Shown: one piece after another, positions 46,544-55,638 of the stretch
Layout: each line of letters starts with the position of its first letter
How positions within the stretch are numbered: the stretch's first letter is position 1
From: an uncultured Candidatus Binatia bacterium
GTDB taxonomy: Bacteria > Desulfobacterota > Binatia > UBA9968 > JAJDTQ01
NCBI GenBank assembly: GCA_958295985.1
Contig: OY282432.1
Coordinates: forward strand, 2,389,001 to 2,453,000
DNA: 64,000 nucleotides
Direction of reading: 5' to 3'
Translations under genes and position numbers: made by a program
Notes under the pieces: model-generated
The model's database searches: none
What the model was told of the DNA's origin: nothing
The model's input: the letters and a program-made list of their open reading frames with translations, nothing else

Positions 46544-46588
46544 CGGGCACGGAGAGAGAGGTTGACGCGGTCTCACTCTGGAGGGGAA

Positions 46589-47419
46589 ATGGATGACGGT
46601 ATAGGGTACCGTGCCTTTGCCGAGGCGGTCGCCGGGCCGGAGATGGACCTCGCAAGGGTGGCCCTGACCATCGCGCTGCCCGAGTATCCCGAACTTGATG
46701 TCCGGCAATATCTGACCCGCCTGGACCGTATGGCCGAGAGCGTGAGAGAAGTGGCCGGTGACCCGGAAGACGCATACCGGCGGTTGGCGTGTGTCGACTA
46801 CGTCCTGTTCAGGCAGCAGGGCTTCAAGGGCAACGCCGACGACTACTACGATCCCGAGAACAGCTTCCTGAACCGGGTCATGGTGCGCAAGACGGGAATA
46901 CCCATCACGCTGTCGGTGCTCTACATGGAGGTGGCCCGACGGGTGGGCCTGGAGGTTCGGGGAGTCGGTTTCCCCGGACATTTCCTGGTGAAGACGGTGT
47001 GCGACGGCCAGGAGATCTTCGTGGATCCCTTCCACGGCGGCAGCATCCTCTCGCCGGCGGATCTACAGGGTTTACTGGACAAGCTGTACGGCGGGCGGAT
47101 CGAGGTCCAGCCGGAATACCTGTTCGCCGTGTCCAACAGGCAGATCGTCCAACGCATGTTGAACAACGTCAAGCTGATTTACGCCAACCGCCAGGATCCG
47201 GAACGATGCCTGCGGGCGGTGGAGCAACTGGTGATCCTGAACCCGGACGACCCCGAGCAGGTACGGGACCGTGGCTTGCTCCGGTTGCGGCTGGAGGACG
47301 GCGCGGGTGCGCTGACGGACCTCGAGAGGTTCCTGGAACTGGCGCCGGATTCCGGCAGCGCGACGACGGTCAGAGAGCAGATCAAAAGGATCAGGAAGCA
47401 GTCACGGGCGCTTCACTAG
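46589..47419 (+). CDS. SirB1 family transglutaminase-like/TPR protein
   Basis: A 276-aa protein with the SirB1 transglutaminase-like domain in the first two thirds (NSFLNRVMVRKTGIPITLSV, GVGFPGHFLVK with the conserved His) and a tetratricopeptide-like C-terminal part (about 195-270, LNNVKLIYANRQDPERCLRA). Family members are conserved but lack a settled biochemical role. The ATG at 46589 follows a GAGGGGAA site. It may be co-transcribed with the ThDP enzyme gene. Confidence 0.88.
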   Translation: MDDGIGYRAFAEAVAGPEMDLARVALTIALPEYPELDVRQYLTRLDRMAESVREVAGDPEDAYRRLACVDYVLFRQQGFKGNADDYYDPENSFLNRVMVRKTGIPITLSVLYMEVARRVGLEVRGVGFPGHFLVKTVCDGQEIFVDPFHGGSILSPADLQGLLDKLYGGRIEVQPEYLFAVSNRQIVQRMLNNVKLIYANRQDPERCLRAVEQLVILNPDDPEQVRDRGLLRLRLEDGAGALTDLERFLELAPDSGSATTVREQIKRIRKQSRALH

Positions 47420-47446
47420 CGGGGGCGGGTCTCAAACCGCCCCCGC
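47419..47446. repeat. palindromic intergenic element, copy 2 (possible terminator)
   Basis: Hairpin GGGGGCGG(G)T-CTCAA-ACCGCCCCC with a single bulged G, located exactly between the convergent ends of the SirB1-like gene and the radical SAM gene. No T-run follows on either strand. The position suggests a two-way terminator, while sequence relates it to the palindromes at 17657 and 55222. Confidence 0.6.
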
Positions 47447-47453
47447 CCCCGGC

Positions 47454-49478
47454 TCATTGCAAGGCTCTGACGTACGCGCGCTGCAACCGTTCCACGCGGC
47501 TGGTGTACAGGAGGCCTATGCGGGCGAACGCTTCCAGCGCCGCCCGGTCTCCCTGGTCCACGGGGAAGTGGACGACTTCGGGGAACCGCTTCACTTCCTC
47601 CTGAGACTCTTCGTTGAGGTGCTCCACGACCTGTTGCAGTTCTTCGCGGTCCTTCAGCATCTTGTTGATGATGGGGAGCACCAGCACGTCGGCCTTGTCC
47701 TGCATGCGTGACAGGGCCGCGCTCGCCACCGGCACGACGGTGATGCCGAGGTCCGAAAGGAAGTGGCTCAACCGTTGCCCGACCTTGTCCTTGAGGAACG
47801 CTTCCGGCACGGCCACGGCGTTACGCAGACGCCGCCGCATCCACCGCCAACGCTTGGCCCCCGGGTAGATTTCACGTCTCAGCTTTCTCAGGTACTCCTT
47901 GCTCAGTTCGCCCCAGGAGTGCTCCACCTCGGCGCTCTCGGTAAAGGGCGCGGCGCCCACGGTCTCGGGGTCCCCGTGGGTGTTCTTCACGTAGTCGTGG
48001 AAGTGCTTCTCCGAAATCATGTAGCTGACGGCGTAGTCCAGCTTCTCGAAGTTAGGGTGCGGCCACATGACCTGCCACAGGGTCTTCAGGAAGAACCGGC
48101 GCCTTACGTGGTCGGTGGTGAAGACGTAGTGCCGGACGGTGTTGACCAGTATGCCGAGGATTTCCCGATTGATCTTGCCCCTGCCGCTGCGATGATACTC
48201 CGGGCGGAACTGCTTCACCCCGGTGACCAGCCGCGCGCCGTAGTTCTCGTATTTGTAGAGGTTGCGGATCAGCCAGTTGTAGCCTTGCTGCACCTCTTCG
48301 ATGGTCATCAGCTTGGGAACGAAGTTCAGGTCGGCGGAGCCGTGCCCCTGCATCTGCGCGGAGTCGTAGGGGATCAGCCGGCCCTCCTTCTCCAGGCGCT
48401 CGTAGAGGGGCGTCTTCTCGATGGCCGTCAGCACGCCGCTGGTGGTAAAGGCGATGCCGGCCTCCTGGAGAAACTCGAACTGTTCCTTGAAGATGTCCGT
48501 GTCGTCGTTGTCGAAGCCGACGATCATGCCCGCCAGGATCGCCATGTTGTGGGATTGTATCTTGCGGATGCTCTCCATCAGCGGACGGTGGGTGTTCTGC
48601 CGCTTCTGTGTCTCCGTCAGGCTGGCCACCCGGGGCGACTCGATGCCCAGGAACATGCTCGTGAAGTTGGCGTCGTGCAGCAACTGGAGCAGCTTTGGTT
48701 TCTCCGCCACGTTGATGGTCATCTCCCCGGAGAAGTTGATGGGATAGTCGTTGGCGCGGCCGAACTCCGCCACCGCGGTCAGCAGCTCCTCGGCGTAGCG
48801 CATGTTGCCGATGAGGTTGGCGTCGGAGAAGCTGATGTGTATTCCGCCGACGGACGCCACGGTCTCGATCTCCGCCAGCACCTGATCGATGCTCTTGGTC
48901 CGCGGCACCCGCCCGTCGGTAATGATGATGTCGCAGAACTCACACTTGAAGGGACAGCCCCGGGTGGTCTGCAGGAAGTAGTAGAGATAGTCGTCCCGCG
49001 ACGCCAGATCCAGCCGCGGCACCGGCGAGAGCGAGATGTCGACGTTGCCTTCCTGCTTGTAGAGGGCCTTGTAACTGCCCGACCGCAGGTCGTCGCAGAA
49101 CTGCGGCCAGGTGATCTCCACCTCGCCGTCGAAGACCACGTCGAAGAGCCCATCGGTGAAACGCTCGGGACACAGGGAGGGGTACGGGCCGCCCGCCACC
49201 ACCATCTTCCCGCGCTTGCGGAACGCTTCCGCGATGTGCCGGGCGCGGCCGTACTGGATGCTCCAGCACGCGATGGCCACCACGTCGGCATCGGTATCGA
49301 ACTTCAGCGGCCTGACGTTCTCGTCCTGAAGCTCGACGTCGAAGTCCGGCGGCGTCAGGGCGGCCACGGTGAGGAGGCCCAGCGGCGTCTGTGCGCAACG
49401 CTGCGGCAGGATGTCGGTGATGCCGGTCAGGCGCCACAGCGAGTTCGGGAAGCGCGGATTGATGAACAGGATCTTCAT
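47454..49478 (-). CDS. B12-binding radical SAM protein
   Basis: A 674-aa protein with an N-terminal cobalamin-binding domain (about 1-140, KILFINPRFPNSLW and VAIACWSIQYGRA), a radical SAM domain with the cluster motif CPFKCEFC (about 175-182), and a 200-residue C-terminal extension rich in basic and coiled-coil-like segments. The DUF4070-type pattern places it among class B methylases/cyclases acting on lipids or secondary metabolites. It stands alone; the substrate is not predictable. GAGGAG site before the ATG. Confidence 0.9.
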   Translation of the reverse strand: MKILFINPRFPNSLWRLTGITDILPQRCAQTPLGLLTVAALTPPDFDVELQDENVRPLKFDTDADVVAIACWSIQYGRARHIAEAFRKRGKMVVAGGPYPSLCPERFTDGLFDVVFDGEVEITWPQFCDDLRSGSYKALYKQEGNVDISLSPVPRLDLASRDDYLYYFLQTTRGCPFKCEFCDIIITDGRVPRTKSIDQVLAEIETVASVGGIHISFSDANLIGNMRYAEELLTAVAEFGRANDYPINFSGEMTINVAEKPKLLQLLHDANFTSMFLGIESPRVASLTETQKRQNTHRPLMESIRKIQSHNMAILAGMIVGFDNDDTDIFKEQFEFLQEAGIAFTTSGVLTAIEKTPLYERLEKEGRLIPYDSAQMQGHGSADLNFVPKLMTIEEVQQGYNWLIRNLYKYENYGARLVTGVKQFRPEYHRSGRGKINREILGILVNTVRHYVFTTDHVRRRFFLKTLWQVMWPHPNFEKLDYAVSYMISEKHFHDYVKNTHGDPETVGAAPFTESAEVEHSWGELSKEYLRKLRREIYPGAKRWRWMRRRLRNAVAVPEAFLKDKVGQRLSHFLSDLGITVVPVASAALSRMQDKADVLVLPIINKMLKDREELQQVVEHLNEESQEEVKRFPEVVHFPVDQGDRAALEAFARIGLLYTSRVERLQRAYVRALQ

Positions 49479-49770
49479 GGCGTGAAACTCCTCATCGAGT
49501 GGGTGTCCTTGATGTGAAACGTCCGAAAATGAACGACTTTTCGGAGGCGATGTCTACGTGGCGCCGGGTCTCCCCCACGCAGTTCGAGCGCCGGGCGGGG
49601 AGATCTTGCCTTGCGGCTCCGTGGTTTCCCATTTTGTTCCTGGGATGGTTTAGTGATAACCTGCGCCCAGAAGGCCACCAGACCCGACAATTGGTCGAAT
49701 TTACGACAAGTTAACAGCCGTCCGATGGCGATGTCAAGACAGTTTTTCCGATTCTTTCTGAACGTCGTCG

Positions 49771-50463
49771 ATGTCCATGATTCAATTCCACAAGGTCTCC
49801 AAGGTCTACCCGCCGGATGACACCGGGGTCAAGGACCTCACGTTTCAGGTGGAGGATGGCGAGTTCCTGTTCTTGTGCGGACCCAGCGGGGCCGGCAAGA
49901 CCACGTTGCTGCGTCTGCTCTTTCGGGCCGAGCAGGCTACCGAAGGCCAGGTCATCGTGAGCGGGCGGAATATCACACGCTTGAAGGGCAAGGGCTTGAC
50001 GGCGTTCAGGCGAAGGCTGGGGCTGGTCTTTCAGGACTTCAAGCTGATCCCCTGGATGACCGCGCTGGAGAACGTGTCGCTGGCCGCGGACGTGACCGGT
50101 GTCGCCCGGCGTCAGAGCCGGAGCCGGGCGTTCAGGCTGTTGGCCGAGCTCGGGTTGAAGGACAAGTACGGCGCGTTCCCGCCGGCCCTTTCCGGCGGGG
50201 AACAACAACGGGTCGCCATCGCCCGCGCGCTGGTCAACGATCCGGAGCTGGTGCTGGCCGACGAACCCACGGGCAATCTGGATCCGGAGATGGCGGAGGA
50301 GACCCTGCGGCTGTTCGCACGGATCCACCGACAGGGGACCACCGTGCTCATCGCCACCCACGACCACCGCTTCCTGCGGCGCTTCGACGGCCGTGTCCTG
50401 ATGATGCGCCAGGGACGTCTGACCGGCGTTCACGGCACGGTTTGGGCGGCTTCGGCGCCATGA
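49771..50463 (+). CDS. ftsE: cell division ATP-binding protein FtsE
   Basis: A 230-aa ABC ATPase: Walker A GPSGAGKTT (about 37-45), signature LSGGEQQRVA (about 143-152), Walker B LVLADEP (about 161-167) and the H-loop. With FtsX it controls septal peptidoglycan hydrolases from the cytoplasmic side of the divisome. Its stop overlaps the ftsX start by ATGA, confirming the pair. The start at 49771 is the first of two nearby ATGs. Confidence 0.95.
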   Translation: MSMIQFHKVSKVYPPDDTGVKDLTFQVEDGEFLFLCGPSGAGKTTLLRLLFRAEQATEGQVIVSGRNITRLKGKGLTAFRRRLGLVFQDFKLIPWMTALENVSLAADVTGVARRQSRSRAFRLLAELGLKDKYGAFPPALSGGEQQRVAIARALVNDPELVLADEPTGNLDPEMAEETLRLFARIHRQGTTVLIATHDHRFLRRFDGRVLMMRQGRLTGVHGTVWAASAP

Positions 50464-51356
50464 AGTCCTCCTACATCCTGTTCGTGGCAGGCCGTGTCGT
50501 CAGGAGCCTGCGGGAGCTTTTCTGGACCCACCTTCTGACCGCCGGGATCATGGCCATGACGTTGTCCGTGTTCGGCGGGTTCCTGATCATCCAGGAGAAC
50601 GTCGGCCGGTTGGTGAAGGGTTGGGGCGAAGAGATCCAGGTGTTCGTCTATCTCGAGGACGGCGTCGACGCCGCCGCGGCGGCGGCCATGCGGACGCGGG
50701 TGGCCGCATGGCCGGAGGTGAAGGTCGCGGGCTACGTCTCCAGGGAGGACGCCTGGAACGAGTTCGAGAAGACCCTGGGATCGCAGTCGGGGATTCTCGA
50801 CGGCTTGAATCCGAACGTCCTCCCGGCCTCCCTGGACGTGGAGTTGCGCACCGCCTACCGTTCGCGCGAAGCCGTGCTGCGCCTGGCGCGCCGTCTGGCA
50901 GCCCTGGATGGGGTCCAGGACGTGGAGTACCCGGAGACCTGGCTGGAGAAGATACGGCTCTTGGTGATGGGTATCGACTGGCTGAAATGGGTACTCGGCG
51001 GGTTCCTCTTCCTGGTGGCGTTCCTGATCGTCAGCAGCACCATCAAGCTCGCCATCGTGGCGCGGCAGGACGAGATCGAAATCATGCAACTCGCGGGGGC
51101 GGCGGACGGTTTGATCAAGGCCCCTTTCGTCATCGAGGGCATGATCCAGGGACTGGCCGGGTCCGCGGTTGCCCTGGTGTTGCTCCAGGCGTCGTCTTCG
51201 CTGCTGACCGCGGAGTTGCTGGCGCCGTTCGGCCCGCTGATGGCCGGGGAACAGTTCACCTTCCTCGGCATCCGGCAGTGCGCTCTCCTGGTCTTGATGG
51301 GATGGCTGCTGGGCACCGCCGGAAGCCTGCTGTCCGTGAAGAGATTCCTGGAGTGA
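50460..51356 (+). CDS. ftsX: cell division protein FtsX
   Basis: A 298-aa inner-membrane protein with one N-terminal helix, a periplasmic loop of about 120 residues beginning QVFVYLEDGVDA, and three C-terminal helices. The loop carries signals to the murein-hydrolase activator encoded just downstream. Overlaps ftsE at one end and the EnvC-like gene at the other (GTGA). Confidence 0.94.
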   Translation: MKSSYILFVAGRVVRSLRELFWTHLLTAGIMAMTLSVFGGFLIIQENVGRLVKGWGEEIQVFVYLEDGVDAAAAAAMRTRVAAWPEVKVAGYVSREDAWNEFEKTLGSQSGILDGLNPNVLPASLDVELRTAYRSREAVLRLARRLAALDGVQDVEYPETWLEKIRLLVMGIDWLKWVLGGFLFLVAFLIVSSTIKLAIVARQDEIEIMQLAGAADGLIKAPFVIEGMIQGLAGSAVALVLLQASSSLLTAELLAPFGPLMAGEQFTFLGIRQCALLVLMGWLLGTAGSLLSVKRFLE

Positions 51357-52600
51357 GCGGGAGACGCTTTCCCATGGTGCACGCCGCCGCCGGCGCTCCG
51401 GCGTGGATCCCCTCGCATGGCGTCAGGAATGCCTTGCAAGCCATTCGCCGCGGCGTTGCCGCGATGGTTCTCTGTATCTTCCTGGCCGTCCCCGGGCCGG
51501 CCGCGGCAGAGGAGGGCGGCGACCGTGCGGAACTGCGGCAACGCATCCGGCAGGAAAGGGCGGCTCTCGACCGGGTGCGCCGCGGCGAGTCGTCGGTCCT
51601 GGAGGTGCTGGGTGAGATCGAGGCCACCCTGGAGCGCAAGAGGAGACGCCTGGACACCTTGAACTCGCGGCTGCGACAACGCGAACGCGAAGTGGACAAG
51701 GCGGTGCGGGCGGCCGACGAAGCCTCGGCCGCTTTCGAAAAGAGCAGCACCGCCCTGGCCGGCCGGGTGCGGGCGCTCTACAAGTGGCAACGGGCCGGAA
51801 CCCCTTTCGTGCTGCTCAACGGTGAGTTCTCGGTGCTCGAGTTGATGCGGCGGAAGCGGCACCTGGAGACGATCATGGGCCGGGACCGCGCGCTCATCCG
51901 CAGGCTTTCACGAAACGTTCGCCGGAGCCGGAACCTTCGGACGAGAGTGGAAGCCCGGCGGCGCGAGTTGTCGGAGGAACGCGACGCGGTGGCGGCGTTG
52001 CGGGACGATTTGACCGAGGAACGCGCGGGCCGGCGGCGGACCCTCCACGGTCTGCAACGAGAGCGGGCTCTTCGGACACGGGCGTTGGAGGAATTGGAGC
52101 AGGCCGCCCGCCGTCTCGAGGGCATCATCACCGGCTCCGAAAAAAAAAGGCGGGAACCGGCCTCGGAACGGACGCCGGCCTTTGCCGCGGCCGGCGGCAG
52201 CTTCGAGCTCCCGGTGGCGGGCAGGATCGTCAGTGGCTTCGGCATCCACAAGCACCCGGACCTGAACGTGGACGTGCACCGTCCGGGGATCGACATCGTT
52301 GCGCCGGTCGGGGCCGAGGTCCGGACCGTGGCGGGTGGCAGGGTGCTCTACGCGGACCGGTTGGCGGGTTACGGGAAAATGCTCATCATCGATCACGGCA
52401 GGCGCTACTACACGGTGTACGGGCATTTGTCGAAGATCGAGAAGGCGGTGGGCGACCGGGTGGAGCGAGGCGAGCGGATCGCCCGGGTCGGGGACGGCGC
52501 AGCATCGGGCCGGTCACGGCTCTACTTCGAGGTCCGCAAGAACGGCAAGCCGGTGGACCCGGTTCGCTGGTTCCGCCGGTCGGCGGCGCGCAGGCGTTGA
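51353..52600 (+). CDS. murein hydrolase activator EnvC-like (M23/LytM domain)
   Basis: About 415 aa from GTG 51353 (ATG 51374 is an alternative). A signal sequence follows the N-terminus, then a long coiled coil (about 60-250), then a LytM domain (about 275-410) with SGFGIHKHPDLN and YTVYGHLSKI. The region normally holding HxxxD reads VHRPGIDI, where His and Asp are five apart rather than four, so the metal site may be incomplete. That fits EnvC-type activators, which bind FtsX and switch on amidases rather than cut themselves. Position right after ftsX supports this. Confidence 0.88.
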   Translation: MSGRRFPMVHAAAGAPAWIPSHGVRNALQAIRRGVAAMVLCIFLAVPGPAAAEEGGDRAELRQRIRQERAALDRVRRGESSVLEVLGEIEATLERKRRRLDTLNSRLRQREREVDKAVRAADEASAAFEKSSTALAGRVRALYKWQRAGTPFVLLNGEFSVLELMRRKRHLETIMGRDRALIRRLSRNVRRSRNLRTRVEARRRELSEERDAVAALRDDLTEERAGRRRTLHGLQRERALRTRALEELEQAARRLEGIITGSEKKRREPASERTPAFAAAGGSFELPVAGRIVSGFGIHKHPDLNVDVHRPGIDIVAPVGAEVRTVAGGRVLYADRLAGYGKMLIIDHGRRYYTVYGHLSKIEKAVGDRVERGERIARVGDGAASGRSRLYFEVRKNGKPVDPVRWFRRSAARRR

Positions 52601-52672
52601 CCCCGGGTTTGCGGTACAGGTTCCCGAACACTAGAATCCCGAACACTGGAATCAATCCGAGGAGACCATACG

Positions 52673-53977
52673 ATGAAACTGCCGGATCGCAAGCGCCGTC
52701 TGTTCGGCGCGTTCCTCGCCCTGGGCTGGGTCCTGTTCCTTGCCGGGCTGCTGGTACCGCGGGTTTCCGCGGTGGGTCCCGGCGGTTATCGAAGCCTGGA
52801 AACCTTCGCCAATATCCTTGCCATCGTTCAGAGGAACTATGTCAAGGAGGTGGAGACGGAGGAGCTCATCACCGGGGCCATCGAGGGAATGCTGGGTTCC
52901 CTGGATCCCCATAGCGACTACCTGGCCGAGGATGAGTACCGGGAGCTTCAGACCGAAACCGAGGGGCGTTTCGGCGGCTTGGGGCTGGAGATCACCGTGC
53001 GCAACGGCGTGCTCACGGTGATCTCACCCATCGAGGACACCCCCGCAGCCCGGGCCGGCATGCAGCCCGGCGATCAGATCGTCGGAATCGACGATCAGTC
53101 CACCGAGGAAATGGGCCTTACCGAGGCCGTCGAGCGGCTCCGCGGACCCCAGGGTTCCAGCGTCACCCTTTCGGTCCGGAGAAAGGGTCAGGAACAGCTC
53201 CTGAAGTTCCCCATCGTCCGGGACGTGATCAAGATCAACAGCGTGCGCGCCTACGTTCTGGAGTCGGGTTTCCTCTACGTCAGGATCGCACAGTTCCAGG
53301 ACCGCACGAGCGAGGATCTGAAATCGGCCCTGGCGAAGAAGCAAGCCGACGGCGAAGCCGTCAAGGGCCTCGTTCTCGACCTGCGGAACAACCCGGGTGG
53401 GCTGTTGAACCAGGCGGTGGAGGTTTCCGACCTGTTCCTGGACTCCGGTCTGATCGTCTATACGGACGGGCGCCTGGATCAGCAGAAGCAGAAGTTCTCC
53501 GCCAGGCGTGAAAATTCCCGCACCGGGTTCCCGATGGTGGTCCTGGTAAACGGCGGCAGCGCCAGCGCCTCCGAGATCGTGGCCGGAGCTCTCCAGGACC
53601 ACAAGCGGGCGCTGGTCCTGGGCACCCAGACCTTCGGCAAGGGGTCGGTGCAGACCATCCTTCCACTGGACGGCCGTTCGGCCCTGCGCCTGACCACGGC
53701 CGAATACTTTACCCCCAACGGCCGTTCGATCCATGAAACCGGGATCCGGCCGGATATCGTCATGGAGCGGGTCACCCGGCTTTCGCCGTCCGGCACAGGA
53801 ACGCAGGCCAAGGGTTCCGAGGCCGGGCCGGCGAATGAGGACCCGGACAAGCGCCCCGCCGCCCTGGACGGTACGGTGCAACGGTTGAAGAGCGACCCTC
53901 AGGTGGGACGGGCGCTGGAGCTGCTCAAGGGTTGGGAGATGTTCCGCGGACTTGCCGGATCGGACAAGGCTACCTGA
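52673..53977 (+). CDS. ctpA: C-terminal processing peptidase (S41)
   Basis: A 434-aa periplasmic serine protease anchored by an N-terminal helix (about 11-33). PDZ domain (about 95-175, GLGLEITVRNGVLTV), then the catalytic domain with Ser in GGSASASEI (about 298) and Lys in FGKGSVQT (about 322). Such proteases trim proteins of the cell envelope and are often next to envC. It starts 72 bp after the EnvC-like gene; its TGA overlaps the xseA ATG by one base. Confidence 0.94.
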   Translation: MKLPDRKRRLFGAFLALGWVLFLAGLLVPRVSAVGPGGYRSLETFANILAIVQRNYVKEVETEELITGAIEGMLGSLDPHSDYLAEDEYRELQTETEGRFGGLGLEITVRNGVLTVISPIEDTPAARAGMQPGDQIVGIDDQSTEEMGLTEAVERLRGPQGSSVTLSVRRKGQEQLLKFPIVRDVIKINSVRAYVLESGFLYVRIAQFQDRTSEDLKSALAKKQADGEAVKGLVLDLRNNPGGLLNQAVEVSDLFLDSGLIVYTDGRLDQQKQKFSARRENSRTGFPMVVLVNGGSASASEIVAGALQDHKRALVLGTQTFGKGSVQTILPLDGRSALRLTTAEYFTPNGRSIHETGIRPDIVMERVTRLSPSGTGTQAKGSEAGPANEDPDKRPAALDGTVQRLKSDPQVGRALELLKGWEMFRGLAGSDKAT

Positions 53978-55221
53978 TGCAGCCGAGCGCCATGTCCCGT
54001 CCTTTCACACGGCGCCCGGTTTTGCAGCCGTCCGCGGTCCTCACGGTCAGCGAGCTCAACGAGGTCATCCGGGACCGGCTGGAAACCGGTCTGGACGCCT
54101 TGTGGGTGGCGGGCGAACTCTCCAACGTGCGGTTTCCCCCGTCGGGACACGTCTACTTCACCCTCAAGGACCCGCAGTCGCAGATCTCGGCGGTGCTGTT
54201 CCGCCGCCACGCGGAAAACCTGCGTTTCCGTATGGAAGACGGGATGGAGGTGGTCTGCTCGGGGCGGGTGGGCCTGTACACGGTGCGCGGCGCGCTCCAG
54301 TTCTACGCAGTCGAAGTCGAGGTCCGGGGCAAGGGAGCGTTGGCCGTTGCCTTCGAGCAGTTGAAGAACCGGCTGTCACGGGAAGGATTGTTCGACGGCG
54401 ACCGCAAGCAGCCGCTGCCGTTTCTGCCGCGGACCATCGGCATCGTCACGTCGCTTCACGGCGCGGCCGTGCGCGACATGTTGAGCATCATTCAGGAACG
54501 ATTTTCCGACCGCCGTGTGGTGATCCGGCCGGTGCGGGTGCAGGGTGAGGGCGCCGCCGAAGAAATTGCCCAGGGGATCCGGGAACTGGACGGGACCGGC
54601 CTGCCGGACGTCATGATCGTCGGTCGGGGCGGCGGTTCGTTGGAGGATCTATGGGCCTTCAACGAGGAGGTCGTGGCGCGGGCCATCGCCGCGGCCCGGG
54701 TTCCCGTCGTGTCCGCGGTCGGACACGAGATCGACGTGACCATTGCGGACTTCGTGGCGGACCAGCGGGCCGCCACCCCCACGGCCGCGGCCGAGATGAT
54801 CCTTCCGATAAGGCGGGAGATGGTGGACCGGGTGGCGGTGCTGACGCGCCGGCTGCGGCGCAGTACGGAAAGCCGGTTGGAACGCCGGCGCGAGAACCTG
54901 CGGCATTGGGTCCGTCGGCTGGCGGACCCCGGCCAGCGTCTTCGCCAGGGGCAGATGCGCCTCGACGAACTGTCGTTGCGGCTGTGGCGCTGTCAGGAGG
55001 ATTCGGTGGCGCGGCTGAGGGAGCGTCTGGGCCATCTTGCCGGACGGCTGGGCGGCGTGGACCCGCTGGCCGTCTTGAGACGCGGCTACAGCATCGTGTA
55101 CCGCGAGTCCGACGGCAGTATCGTCAAGGATGCTTCGTTACTCCGCGAGGGCTATCGCGTGCGCGTGAACTTTGCCGCCGGGCAGGCGATATGCCGGGTG
55201 GAGGAGGTGGAGGAGCCGTAA
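53977..55221 (+). CDS. xseA: exodeoxyribonuclease VII large subunit
   Basis: A 414-aa XseA: an N-terminal OB-fold (about 17-115, LTVSELNEVIRDRLE, PSGHVYFTLKD), then the catalytic domain with GIVTSLHGAAVRD, VGRGGGSLEDLW and GHEIDVTIADFVADQRA, and a coiled coil. Together with XseB it degrades single-stranded DNA. ATG at 53977 is inside the ctpA stop, indicating coupled translation. Confidence 0.95.
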   Translation: MQPSAMSRPFTRRPVLQPSAVLTVSELNEVIRDRLETGLDALWVAGELSNVRFPPSGHVYFTLKDPQSQISAVLFRRHAENLRFRMEDGMEVVCSGRVGLYTVRGALQFYAVEVEVRGKGALAVAFEQLKNRLSREGLFDGDRKQPLPFLPRTIGIVTSLHGAAVRDMLSIIQERFSDRRVVIRPVRVQGEGAAEEIAQGIRELDGTGLPDVMIVGRGGGSLEDLWAFNEEVVARAIAAARVPVVSAVGHEIDVTIADFVADQRAATPTAAAEMILPIRREMVDRVAVLTRRLRRSTESRLERRRENLRHWVRRLADPGQRLRQGQMRLDELSLRLWRCQEDSVARLRERLGHLAGRLGGVDPLAVLRRGYSIVYRESDGSIVKDASLLREGYRVRVNFAAGQAICRVEEVEEP

Positions 55222-55242
55222 GGGCGGGTTGCAAACCCGCCC
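55222..55242. repeat. palindromic intergenic element, copy 3
   Basis: Perfect 9-bp inverted repeat GGGCGGGTT-GCA-AACCCGCCC immediately after the xseA stop codon. It interrupts the xseA-xseB operon gap of 71 bp and belongs to the same hairpin family as the elements at 17657 and 47419. Confidence 0.6.
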
Positions 55243-55292
55243 GCGCCCGCACGGCCGCTGTCGGCCGACATGTCTGCGAGGGGGGATTCAGG

Positions 55293-55583
55293 ATGTCTCA
55301 GGAAGACAGGATGTCTCAGGAAGACCAAACGCGGCAGGACGAGACGCAAGACGACCGGAGTTTCGAGGAGTGTCTTCAGTCCCTCGAGAAAGTCGTGGAA
55401 CGCATCGAGGGCGGTGAACTGAGCCTGGAGGACTCGCTGGCGACCTTCGAAGAGGGCGTGCGGCTGGTGCAGTCCTGTAACCGTAAGCTCAGCGACGTCG
55501 AGCGGCGGATCGAGGTTTTGACGAAGGACTCGGACGGCCGGGCCCGGCTGCAGGAGTTGGTGGAGGAGGAAGCGCCGGATTGA
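55293..55583 (+). CDS. xseB: exodeoxyribonuclease VII small subunit
   Basis: A 96-aa XseB with the family helix SFEECLQSLEKVVERIEGGE and LEDSLATFEEGVRLV. The N-terminus is odd: the first 18 bases (MSQEDR) are almost exactly duplicated in tandem, so two ATGs (55293 and 55311) each have a plausible ribosome site. The upstream one is chosen for the better GAGGGGGG. XseB usually precedes isoprenoid genes; here tlyA follows instead. Confidence 0.92.
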   Translation: MSQEDRMSQEDQTRQDETQDDRSFEECLQSLEKVVERIEGGELSLEDSLATFEEGVRLVQSCNRKLSDVERRIEVLTKDSDGRARLQELVEEEAPD

Positions 55584-55638
55584 CCGGCCGCGGACGTCGA
55601 GCAACGTCGGGCGCGGTCATGACCGGAGTTGGGAATCC

